A stretch of 64,000 nucleotides of DNA from Clusia tigrina (Eukaryota > Arthropoda > Insecta > Diptera > Clusiidae). The stretch spans positions 26,829,016-26,893,015 of the forward strand of contig OV050030.1 of NCBI GenBank assembly GCA_920105625.2. The letters run 5' to 3'. A program made the position numbers and the translations under genes. The notes under the pieces were generated by a model. The model saw nothing but the letters and a program-made list of their open reading frames with translations, was not told the DNA's origin and ran no database searches. Below, piece after piece: positions 1 to 9,359 of the stretch; position 1 is the stretch's first letter; each line of letters begins with the position of its first letter.

Positions 1-344
1 GACTGTCCCTAGAATCCACCGTAATGTGAGCTATTTACTCATTCCTATGGGATTTGGTGTTTCCTGATACTAGTCAACAAATTTGGATGAAATAAAGACT
101 GAGATCACAACTTAATAACCAGCTGTCTATTTATGAAGAACGCAGACTATGCTCCTTCGTTGCTGAAATGAGTTTCAACAGATTTGAAGTTTTCCGTATA
201 TATATATATTTGGATGGCAAGATGGCTCAAACTAATGGCAGAACCATTATTAATGGACATTCTTTACCATTTTAACCTAAGACTAGTCTGCTGTAGGCAA
301 CTAATGCGCCGTTGCGTTCATTTTGTCTTATAAATCATATTATT
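1..344. other. Unassigned flank of a non-LTR fragment
   Basis: I see no gene here. The stretch lies just upstream of a recognisable non-LTR C-terminus, so part of it may be badly decayed reverse transcriptase or RNase H sequence, but no motif is readable. It contains a short (TA)n run near position 200. Confidence 0.4.
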
Positions 345-483
345 AATTATCTTCAAGACTCCAAACTGTGTCTCCTGTCTGGAAGAAGATCATAATGGCA
401 TGGAACATTTTCTCGGTGTTTGTGCTGCCTTTGCCAGAATAAGGAGGCGACTATTAGGGTCAGATGTGTTGGAAATGGACAAT
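345..483 (+). pseudogene. Non-LTR retrotransposon C-terminal zinc-knuckle fragment
   Basis: The translated reading on the plus strand contains CVSCLEEDHNGMEHFLGVC followed by an AFARIRRRLLG-like helix. This is the Cys-x2-Cys...His-x4-Cys knuckle and basic tail that closes the ORF2 protein of RNase H-bearing non-LTR elements of insects. In the intact family it follows the RNase H domain and is thought to bind nucleic acid during target-primed reverse transcription. Only this tail is left. The upstream RT and RNase H cannot be read, and the fragment is cut off on its right by the insertion that starts at 488. No start codon or promoter is implied. The clade (Loa, I or Jockey type) cannot be fixed from so short a piece. 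Confidence 0.6.
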
Positions 484-677
484 GTACGGTGAAGATGAAA
501 TTTCTCCACTGACAAATTTCACTCACACAAAATCTTTTTGTTCCAAATTTAAAAAACTCAAAGCAGGCGAGTCAGATTTTGAGTTCTTTTGTTTCGGTCT
601 TTTTGTTTGAAACGAATTCTCAATCACTTTAAGTTTTAGTGGGTTAAATATTGATTGAGAATCTTTCAGAGGGGTGG

Positions 678-762
678 AAAGAAACAAGTATTCAGGTGGA
701 AAAAACAAGTATTCGAGGTGGAGAAACAAGTATTCGAGGTGGAGAAACAAGTATTCGAAACA
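678..762 (+). repeat. 21-bp minisatellite inside LTR-like copy A
   Basis: About four units of a 21-bp repeat of the form CAAGTATTCGAGGTGGAGAAA lie directly after the conserved 5' block of the element. The unit aligns with the 21-bp unit at the same place in copy B, mostly through transition differences. Confidence 0.8.
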
Positions 763-804
763 AAAGTTCAAAGTCGAAAAGAAATATACGAAGTTAGTTC
801 TAAG

Positions 805-1198
805 CAACTTGGACTACATCAGCGACTACATAATCAACTGACAGGCAGAGGCGATAGAATCAAGAAACAAATAAAGTCAAGCCCAACACCAAACTCAAAC
901 TACAGAGTATCACTACAAGCATCTTCCGATTTGTAGCATCTTCGCCGTCTGTATTATGATGCTATTCGTTGGAATCATCATGGACGTCCAAGGATTGTTC
1001 CTTTGAGGTGTATTTAAGGACACCAGGACGGCACTACCATGAACACCACGACAGGAGGTCACTCCTCTGTAGCAGAGGAAATTAGAGCATAAACAATTTC
1101 CAACGTATTAAGCACAGCCGAGATACCGACAACATAAGAAACACAAACAACTTGAACTACATCAGCGACTACAGGATCAACTGACAGGCAAAGCCATC
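805..1198 (+). repeat. Segmental duplication (343-bp period) inside copy A
   Basis: The block CAACTTGGACTACATCAGCG at 805 recurs at 1148 (TTGG there reads TTGA), each followed by an ATCAACTGACAGGCA-type sequence. The 343-bp spacing equals, within 1 bp, the length difference between copy A (940 bp) and copy B (598 bp). An internal duplication therefore explains the size difference. Confidence 0.7.
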
Positions 1199-1608
1199 AA
1201 ACGGGCCACAATTTGCTTGAAAGTTCAAATAGTTCAATTAGTCTTGAATCATCGGAGGAATACGAAACATATTTCTATATAGAAATTGTCAAGGATAATT
1301 GAATAAGAAAAGTTTATATTTTAAACGAAGCGTAACCTATTAGACGAAAGGAAAAGTGTGAAGAATTTCTGTATACGACCACTGGAGATCCGGCGAGCTT
1401 ACCCTGGCAGAAATTTTAGTCGTTACAGTACATTCCTTATCCCTGGACACACTTCTGAGATTTAAAAAAGTGTCAAAGAATATTGTGACGATGTAACTTC
1501 CGCCTGAAAATCCTCTATTTAAATATTTCCAGGCTTAGAGTACAATGGGCAACAATGCCTGAGTGCTTGGAGACCTCCTTCTTCGACAGCTCTTCGGCTT
1601 CTATCTAT

Positions 1609-1726
1609 CTTATTATTATTGTTTTTATACTTTGCACCATAACTAATTATATACGCAAGGGGTTGGAATGAGTACTTCGTCTTCGACTCGAAGAGAAAAT
1701 ATGTAGAAAGAAGCGTTTCACGGGCC
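1609..1726 (-). mobile_element. tRNA-derived SINE, partial (body and tail)
   Basis: On the minus strand this is the body of the SINE family seen whole at 20509-20721: a CTTCGAGTCGAAGAC-type block, a TACTCATTCC-type block, a degenerate CATAATTAATTATG palindrome, then a (TAA)n-like tail that appears here as TATTATTATTG on the plus strand. The tRNA-like head is missing or unreadable. It is heavily diverged. Confidence 0.6.
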
Positions 1727-1739
1727 ATATCCGTCGCAT

Positions 1740-3185
1740 CCTCCCTATCTATATTATTAATTATTATACATAATAGTAATACTCATAGATATAATATAAT
1801 ATTAATATAGCAATTATATATAGAATTACTATTGACAATTATATGCTTTTTGTAGAATTAATAAACCAGCCTGCACGACATGGAAGGTGAGTACAAAATC
1901 TTATAACTGCCACTCATTAATACTGGAAATATAGGTACTATAATACATTCAGGTGTGGCCTACCAGAAGCTTCCTCAATGACGTCCACCTGGAAGATGCT
2001 TGCGTGCCTCGGAGCTCTCAAAAATCCGAAAGACTACACATCTGTGAGGGCACACCTCCGATTCAACTTCCCTTTCAATTGCTGATCTGTGATAAAATTG
2101 TTCTTAAAGGTTTTGTTGCACTTTTGCCCGAAATGATCTGCCAAACATCAAACGTTTCCCTGATTCAAATCTGAGCCCTGTTTAATTTTCCCTTTTCTAT
2201 TCTCTTCCAGCCATATGTTGAAGCGGAAGTGATACCTGCAACAATCTGATATCATGGCTGCAATTTAGCGAATATTTCTGCAATTTGAAGACGTAACGCC
2301 TCCAAGGGTTCGAAAAACAAATGTGCAATATCCAAATTCGCTTGGAAGCATATCAAATTTTAAGCGAAATCTGTCCAAACACTTCAAAATAATTTGACAT
2401 TTAATCGTTTGTTTCCCACATTTGAATGGGCGATGTTAGCGAACAGAAAACGAAAGAACAACAACAAGAAAAAGCGAAATTTTTTGTGTTTAAAAAAGTC
2501 TCGGAAAAAAATGTTTGTCAACTCAAATTTAAAATGTTTGTCGCTTTCGGTGCCGCATGCAGGTAAAGGAACCGTAGACGGCGACGAACTCAAAAGAAAC
2601 ACACAAAAGCAGTGAAGCAGGCAAGGATACGCCAGAAAGTATTGAGTTACATGCGACACATACGCCTGGATGAGGGCGCAGGGCACAGCGGCGAATGTTG
2701 ACGAACTTCTTAAATTACAAAATTGTTGAAATTGCTAAATTAAAAACAAAAACAAAAATAGGGTTTTTATAAATCCTGTCAAGCGGAAAATTATTTATTT
2801 ATTTTTAAAAAAATATATTCTTAATGCACCTGCCGCATTTTGCTGAGATTTCTTCCATGGTTTTGCTGTGTTGAGTGGAGGTTTGTGTGGGGACTTGACT
2901 TTGGCATACTTAGATTTTCCACAACCCTTTGATATCAAGTGTACTCACCTCTTTAGGTATGCGTCTGTTGTTCTCCTTCATACTAATTTTGAAGAAATAG
3001 TGAGAGTCCTTAAGGTGGTGGTGGTCAACTCGAGAATGACTTCTTCCCTCACCGAATACTCGTCACGTCTGTGAAAATAGTGGTCTTGCTGTTCTTTATA
3101 TTTTAACGCCAACGTTTATATTTTTTTAAACATAATTCGCAATTTAATTTATGTTGCGGAGAAAAAATAACTAAACTCTTTTTTA
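1740..3185. other. No recognisable gene; AT-rich non-coding DNA
   Basis: Short overlapping open frames on both strands around 2384-2690 have no motif and look like chance frames. 1745-1850 is extremely AT-rich. I see nothing else I can name. Confidence 0.5.
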
Positions 3186-3189
3186 CTTG

Positions 3190-3787
3190 TGTCAGGAACT
3201 TTTTTGGAACCGAGGTAAAGTTCAGCTACTCCAGGGTTCGTCAATAGAATAAAAACTTCCTAGTTCACAGTAGTTCTCGATGGTCCAAGACAAATTGGAT
3301 TATTTTAACTTTCAGACAAATTGTGGCCTGCCTAAAATGCCTCTCCCTGTCAGTTGATCCTGTAGTCGCTGATATAGTCCAACTTCCTTAGATTTTTTAG
3401 ACGTTTGTTACTCCACTTTGGACGTTTGTTACTCTGCTTTGGTCGTTTGTTACTCTGCTTCGGACGTTTGTTACTCTGCTTTGGACGTTTGTTACCTTGC
3501 TTTGGACGTTTGTTACTCTGCTTTGGACGTTTCTTCCTCTACTTTGGATGTTTTTACTCTGATTTGGACATTTATTACTCTGCTTTAGAAGTTTGTTACT
3601 CTGCCTTATGAAAGAATCTCAATCACTATTTAACCCACTGAAAGTTTAACGTGATTGAGAATTAGTTTCATACAAAAGAAGAAACAAACGAATCAAAATC
3701 TGATTCGCCTATATTGATTTATTATATTTTGAATACGCAAGCTTTTGTGTGGCTGAAATTTGTCAGTGGAAGAATTTCATCTTCACA
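3190..3787 (-). mobile_element. Solo-LTR-like element, copy B (598 bp)
   Basis: Read on the minus strand, the copy starts TGTGAAGATG and ends CTGACA, and is flanked by CTTG (plus strand) at 3186-3189 and 3788-3791, a 4-bp target duplication. It shares with copy A the 5' block with the ATTCTCAATCA hairpin, a 21-bp minisatellite at the same relative place, the ACATCAGCGACTAC-type block, and a GGCCACAATTTG-type block. It lies in inverted orientation to copy A, with 1.76 kb between them. No internal retrotransposon sequence is present between the ends. Confidence 0.68.
3405..3608 (-). repeat. 21-bp minisatellite inside LTR-like copy B
   Basis: About nine or ten units of GGACGTTTGTTACTCTGCTTT (plus-strand reading). 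Because 21 is a multiple of three, a plus-strand frame stays open and reads as a seven-residue LLLCFGR-type repeat. I regard this as a by-product rather than a protein. Confidence 0.85.
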
Positions 3788-3889
3788 CTTGTCGAAATAA
3801 TTGATCAGATGTAGTGCTCAGGTCAGAAGATATTCAATGTACTGTATACGAAGTTCCTTATAAACTATCATTAATTTTATATTCAACTG

Positions 3890-4052
3890 TTTGTTAGAAT
3901 GAGTAATGAGCAAAGAAGACCTGCGACTCGGAAAGAAAAAGATGTTAGAAGAAGCATTTCACTACCCCGCACACTGGGCAGGATTCGAACTCGCAACCTC
4001 AGGAGTATGAGACTTGCATGTTCACCACTAAACCAGGGAAGAAGACAGAAGT
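3890..4052 (-). mobile_element. tRNA-derived SINE, diverged copy with head
   Basis: The minus strand shows a tRNA-like head with an A-box-like TGGTTTAGTGG and a B-box-like GAGTTCGAATCC, the internal RNA polymerase III promoter elements. It is followed by the family's CTTCGAGTCG-equivalent block (ACTCGGAAAGAAAAAG on the plus strand). The (TAA)n tail end is eroded. The other copies of the family share the same order of parts. Confidence 0.65.
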
Positions 4053-4059
4053 CATTCTA

Positions 4060-5008
4060 TCTATCTATATCATCCACTTGCCCTATGAAATCAAGCCTTG
4101 ATTCCTGTTCATCAGCTCCACCAGGGATGGAGTCATATTGGAATACAGGTGGTGACTGCGTATACCTATTCTTATATTTTCCTCTGGCCACTAATTCTGT
4201 CTGTTGTTATTTGTATGCTCCCAGTAGTTTTGTGGTAGTAGTTTAGTAACAATTCACGAATATGTTCTTTGCTATCTTCTCTGTCGGTTTTTCTATAATT
4301 GTCATATAAAACAAGTGACTCGCTTCTAATACTCACCACCTATACTTCTATCTTGGTTACTGTTATATCAGCATATATGTGAAAGTTAAACAAGAGTGAA
4401 TACAATTTTATTACGATATTGTTTAATGATATTTTAACTATTTCAACTAGATTTAGTTTCACTTCTGAAACACACTTAACTCTTTATCTATTTTATCTAT
4501 TTCAGACACCTGCGAGTTTATTTCGAGACACTCCAGATTAGCGCAAAAGGGTTTCCATTATTAAGAATGGGTGTTATGATTCTCTCTCTATCTCTATTGT
4601 TTATGACTCTTCACTCAATGGCAAATTTTTATAGAATGACAACATGTTGCCATATGCGGTCATAGATAAGTATTTCGGTAGAGAAATTATATGCGTCAAT
4701 AACTAACCAAAAATGCTTCTAGTGCAAAGGATATAATAAGATATAAGATATAGAATGTGTAAGATAGAAGATTTAGAATGTTGTAGAACCCAGCGATATG
4801 TGCCTTTAATGCACATAGGATAAGTGTTTATCTGTAATTCTTTTCCCACCTGCATTCATTTCTAATCTGAATAGTCTGCATATATACGCAATATCATGGC
4901 ATTCTTTTTAGTGCTGTGAAGGTTCGGGGAGTATTTTTTAACCATTATTTTAGTGAAAAGGCAAAAATATAGTCGAAGGGAGAGTGAGAAGGCAAAAATA
5001 CCAGTCTA
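4060..5008. other. No recognisable gene
   Basis: AT-rich sequence without a motif I can name. Near 4958-5000 a GTGA(G/A)AAGGCAAAAATA unit occurs twice, just left of the non-LTR element. Confidence 0.45.
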
Positions 5009-5015
5009 TGATGCC

Positions 5016-6367
5016 CTAGAAGGCGTCTATTTAGCAGTATGGGCCAAGAAATCTCTGTGTTTCAGGCCGAGATTCATGCAATAGAACTGTGCTTAAGAGA
5101 GGAACTAGTCAGATCGACCATTAGGTGCCATATATATATTCATTCCGATAGCAAGACGGCGTTACTAGCACTTAACACTGTAAAGATGAAATTTATCCAC
5201 GGACAAATTTCACCCACACAAAATCTTTTGTTAAAAATATAAAATAACTCAAAGTAGGCGAATCAGATTTTGGCTTCGTTTGCTACGTTCTTTTGTATGA
5301 AATAATTCTCAATCTCGTTAATTTTTCACTAGATTAAATGTTGATTGAGAATCTCTTTGAAAAGGGGAAGAATTGTATGAAACGACCAACCTGAAGGATT
5401 CTACATTACGTCAAAGGAGAAACCGCCTGTTGACATCCTGAGACTAGAAAAGTTAACCCACCAAATTAAGCGAAAGGGAAATATGCAAAAGGACATGTAA
5501 GACTGGTGGGAGTACCGGTGGATTTGTGACTTTATCTCAGATATCAGCAAATAGAACAGAGAAAAGCTCAGAAGTACACTCAATAAAATGCCATGTGGGA
5601 AAAATATTCTGTTGACGAATCCCGAACACTGCTGAGCATACCCCGGCTCTGAAAGGTTCGTTACAACACCTTCAAAGTTAAATCGAATTTAGTTTGGGAT
5701 TCTTCTTCTCAAAGAACTTGCAGCACATGACAGAGTTCATCTTATATGGGTGCCGGGCCAGAGTGGATATTTAGGGAGCGAAGAAGGAAATGAGCTCGCT
5801 AGAAGAGGAGCTGCCAGTAGTTTCACTGGACCGGAACCATTCTGTGGGTTGCCTTGGAGTTCAACCAAACTTAAAATCAAGCAATGGCTTGAGGGAGAGT
5901 CGCACCAATATGGGACGGAAACTAAAGATATTGGGGCTGCTGAAAACTTCATTCCAGAGAGTTCTCACAACAGAACCACAGATATACTCAGTCTCAGCCG
6001 TGTAGGCATTCGCATAGTCACAGGATTTTTGACTGGGGATTGCAGAGTGTTGAAACACTTACATAAAATGGAGAATCTGTCATACTGAATATTGTAGATT
6101 ATGTAAGGAGGACGAGGAAACAGCAGAGCTTTGGCTATGCCAGTGCAACGGTCTAATATGGATTCGACTACGATATTTAGGTTCTCACTCCCTAGAACCG
6201 AGAAAAATTGCGGACAGATCTCCCAAGAAGATCTTTGAATTCTTTATGAATACTAAACTCACAGAAGATTTGGAACTTATTGAGTGTGTCACAATAGGCC
6301 CCTTTTGAGGCTGCAGTGATTAGGTGACTAGATCACGCACTTTTCTAATCTAATCTAATCTAATCTG
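5016..6367 (+). mobile_element. 5'-truncated non-LTR element: RNase H, zinc knuckle, (TCTAA)n tail
   Basis: The plus strand reads an RNase H domain in pieces: ISVFQAEIHAIEL (the Glu motif), IHSDSKTALLAL (an Asp motif), then after an insertion SNLVWD and LIWVPGQSG with GNELARRGA (the last motif, Asp replaced by Glu), followed by a GPEPFCG box. The zinc knuckle CRLCKEDEETAELWLCQC follows; its His is replaced. The 3' end is four TCTAA-type units at about 6335-6366. A 7-bp TGATGCC at 5009-5015 and 6368-6374 may be the target duplication. The RT is missing, as expected for 5' truncation during target-primed reverse transcription. LTR-like copy C interrupts it. The same family recurs at 9360-11190 (-) and 60190-60885 (+). 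Loa/I-type is my best clade guess. Confidence 0.75.
5179..5665 (+). mobile_element. Solo-LTR-like element, copy C (487 bp), nested in a non-LTR
   Basis: It starts TGTAAAGATG, ends CGTTACA, and is flanked by ACAC at 5175-5178 and 5666-5669. Removing the element and one ACAC rejoins the host non-LTR coding sequence in frame: LALNT is followed directly by FKVKSNLVWD. This fixes the boundaries independently of the repeat comparison. The 5' ~190 bp match copies A and B, including the TGATTGAGAAT hairpin. The 21-bp minisatellite and the ACATCAGCGACTAC block are absent, so the interior is variable within the family. Confidence 0.75.
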
Positions 6368-7595
6368 TGATGCCTACTGTGATATATAACTACACCTTTA
6401 AAATCAGGACCTATAAATGCAGGAAATGTAAAAAGAAGTCACTAATCAGAAAGAAATATTTTACTGGTTGCCTTCGAATAAGGACTCATATGAACTGGGA
6501 AGAGGTTCTGTTATAAGCAGCGTGTGTAGAACAAATAGAACCTCTATTAATACTCTGAATTCGCCAAGGATATAGTGAAAAGTAACAAACTTGCTTCAAT
6601 AGAAAGGTAAAAGTTTTGAATATACATTTCAATTAAAGAGTTATTCTCCGCATTTTATGTTCATACGAATAACACAGAAGTCATCGAGCAAATCTACATT
6701 AAAAGCAACATCGTCTCTGATAGTTCTGTGACATCCTTCTTTGGATAAATTTCTTGAATGTAACCAAGATCCCTCATCAGTTGCAGCGACTGATAAAACA
6801 AAGAAAATTAAGTCTCACAACGGTATTTCATTACATGCATCTTTATCAGTTAATCCTCTTACTTAAGTATGATATTTTTTAAATTTCGGCAAATTTCAGT
6901 GCATTTCCCACACTGTTTGAGTCTGTGCCAGAGGACACTTGATATCTTAATTAATATTGACCTGGACTACCAACAAAATATTTTATCACATGGGTATATA
7001 TTTGTGTAAAAAGACAACAATGCACAGAAGCAGTGAAAGCACTCTCCCAGACACAAGCATTGTGTCCTGCTGCAATTACTGCCACTGCACTGGCGTGAAC
7101 CTATCAGCTGCAACGATGAACGAAGCAGGAGACAGCGCGCAGCAATGTTAAAAAGCATAAAACGTTTTAAATTGAGCGTTAAAATTAAACGATGCATTTC
7201 AAGTCAACATTGAATATGTGCTTAAGCGAGTACCTACGTTTATGTGACGCCGTGTGTATATATGAGTGTGTCGATGCAGGGTTCCCAGGATCGAAAAGGA
7301 CACACAAACTGAAAGTGCTCTTATGGAAAAATAAGCTAAAGAAAGATTGACGTTTCAATTAAATTCCTGTGAGGTCCAATAGAGATAAATTTTCATCCTT
7401 TAGCATACGAGTAAACGTGTATTCAAGGCCTTCATTTTAAGTACTCGGAGTATATTCGAATGTTCCAATATAAAAGTGGATATTCACATATAGCGTTTGG
7501 ATATAAGACTCAGAGTTTCTGCATATCTCGGAGAAGTAGATTATAACAGTTGTAATTATTACAACTACAAGTAATAGAACTACAATTGTTACAAT

Positions 7596-7687
7596 GGACT
7601 TATAAAAGAGGGCATATGCAGGAGAATTTCTGAAGAAGCAAGGACTTATAAAAGAGGGCATATGCATGAGGATTTCTGAACATGCAA
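7596..7687. repeat. 46-bp tandem duplication (2 units)
   Basis: GGACTTATAAAAGAGGGCAT begins at 7596 and again at 7642. The two 46-bp units differ at a few positions. Confidence 0.9.
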
Positions 7688-7773
7688 TAAAATAAAATTA
7701 AAAATGACAAATTAGTTTTAATAGACCGAACATTTCATTGCGCTATTGTGGTTACCTTATTCATTTGCCTGCT

Positions 7774-7828
7774 ATAAGTCTAATTGATAAATTATTGGTG
7801 ATAAGTCGTAATTGATAAATTATTGGTG
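7774..7828. repeat. 27/28-bp tandem duplication (2 units)
   Basis: ATAAGTC(G)TAATTGATAAAT...TATTGGTG occurs at 7774 and 7801. A further partial ACATATTGGTGATTTTG continues to about 7866. Confidence 0.85.
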
Positions 7829-9359
7829 ATATTGTCTCTTATAACATATTGGTGATTTTGTCTCTTTCCCTTATACTAAATGGCATAAGCCATTAATCAT
7901 CATTGATATCTGTCTGTTGCACTAATCGACAACATTGTTGAATGTGCTGAAACAGTATCAAAAGAGGACAGTTCTACTATAAACGGTGAAATTAAACTAC
8001 AGAAGGAGTGCAGTTGCGAGTTGAAAGCGGCAAAGCTTTTCGAACGTGTTTAGAAGTTTCGTAATGAATACAATATTGGCAAATATAATCAAAGAAGTGT
8101 TTTTGTATTACTTAACACCATTCAGTAATCGGAACTATTTGCTTGAAATAATTTTCATAACAATATTTATATGTATATTTATTTATTATGTGGAAGGAAT
8201 CACACTTAATTGTCTACTCCCATCTAACAAATGAATGATGTTTACTGTTGGGATATCCAAGGCTTTGTAAAATATCGTCCTTATTTGCCGCTGCAAATCC
8301 CATGAAGTGTGTGTGGTTCAGAGACTTTTGTTGATACGGAAAAGCATTGGTAGACATATAAAAACTTCAAACATTTTATAAGATTGCTAAGATACGATTT
8401 TTTACTGTTCCCGTAATCTAGCGTATTGTCGAATGCCGATGATAAAAGATACCACAAACCATTGAAGAATGTGACTTAATATTCAGCTGAATAAGATGGC
8501 TCAATTTCACAAGGTAGTTCATAGATATGTAAGTTATGGGCCAATCCAGGTACTATCCAATGACGTTTAGTTGAGTTTATCTATATATGTTGTATGTGAA
8601 AGAACTATAAAGCCTATGTGCATAAGTCATAATGTGGTCACGATCAAATCACATAATTTATCTGAGCTGTACTAAAAATATATCCCACCTAATACTGGGT
8701 TTCAGTCATAGATCTCTAAGTGGCTTAAATGAAATCACCTTCTCAACTGCCTAACGAGCAACGAGTTCAACCAGATGAAAACAAATTACTATATCTCGGT
8801 TAGAGTTTCAGTTAGACTTTATCTGGATATTCCACGAAAGTGCCTTAAACTGGGAAGGCAGAGTACAATAAATTCGCAGGTGGACTAATATGGAGGTGAT
8901 ATTCAAAGCTGAAGATATGTTAAGTAAATATTGTCCTGTTCTTAGTTACTCTGAATGATCAAGGAAGGCAGAAAATATTTGACTTTGGTGAATGAAAGTT
9001 GCTTCGTGAATGATAATTATTTACGATGATTTAGGAAATTCAAATATTGTATAAAAATATAACTTACTTGTTTGCCTGTATTGATTCAGGAATATTTTTA
9101 CTGGATTCTTGTCAATTTATGAGTTATGTTCCATCTAGTCGACTGTTCTCAATTTTCCGTCCCAATTGGTCATTTGGACAAACTTTCAGTTACTTGATAA
9201 GTCTATCTGAGAATTCATTAAATCACTCGAGACAATCCATCTTTACAATTAAGTTTATAGGAAGGTATGTCTGTATGATCCATATGAAATGAACAATAAT
9301 ATCTTACTGTTTTTTAATAATTCTTAATAAAAGTTTGAGGTCTTTTGTTGGGTAGATTT

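Larger units (their letters stand above)
488..1427 (+). mobile_element. Solo-LTR-like element, copy A (940 bp)
   Basis: The copy begins GGTGAAGATG (TGTGAAGATG in copy B) and ends CGTTACA. It is flanked by a 4-bp direct repeat GTAC at 484-487 and 1428-1431. TG...CA ends with a 4-bp target duplication are the signature of an LTR left by recombination between the two LTRs of a retrotransposon. The first ~190 bp are shared with copies B and C and hold a hairpin built from ATTCTCAATCA and its complement near 617-664. A 21-bp minisatellite and a conserved ACATCAGCGACTAC block follow. It is 342 bp longer than copy B because the segment bearing that block is duplicated (343-bp spacing). No gag or pol sequence is present. 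A non-autonomous DNA element or foldback element would be the alternative reading. Confidence 0.68.
6375..9350. other. Non-coding stretch, no gene recognised
   Basis: About 3 kb without a protein motif or RNA gene that I can support. It contains two small tandem duplications, listed separately (7596-7687 and 7774-7828). Open frames are short and lack family motifs. Confidence 0.5.

Noticed and set aside
3405..3611. Seven-residue repeat protein (LLLCFGR)
   Set aside because: Product of the 21-bp minisatellite inside LTR-like copy B; period divisible by three keeps it open.
488..3787. One 3.3-kb foldback-type transposon with copies A and B as its inverted ends
   Set aside because: Each copy has its own different 4-bp duplication at both of its ends (GTAC for A, CTTG for B), so they are separate insertions.
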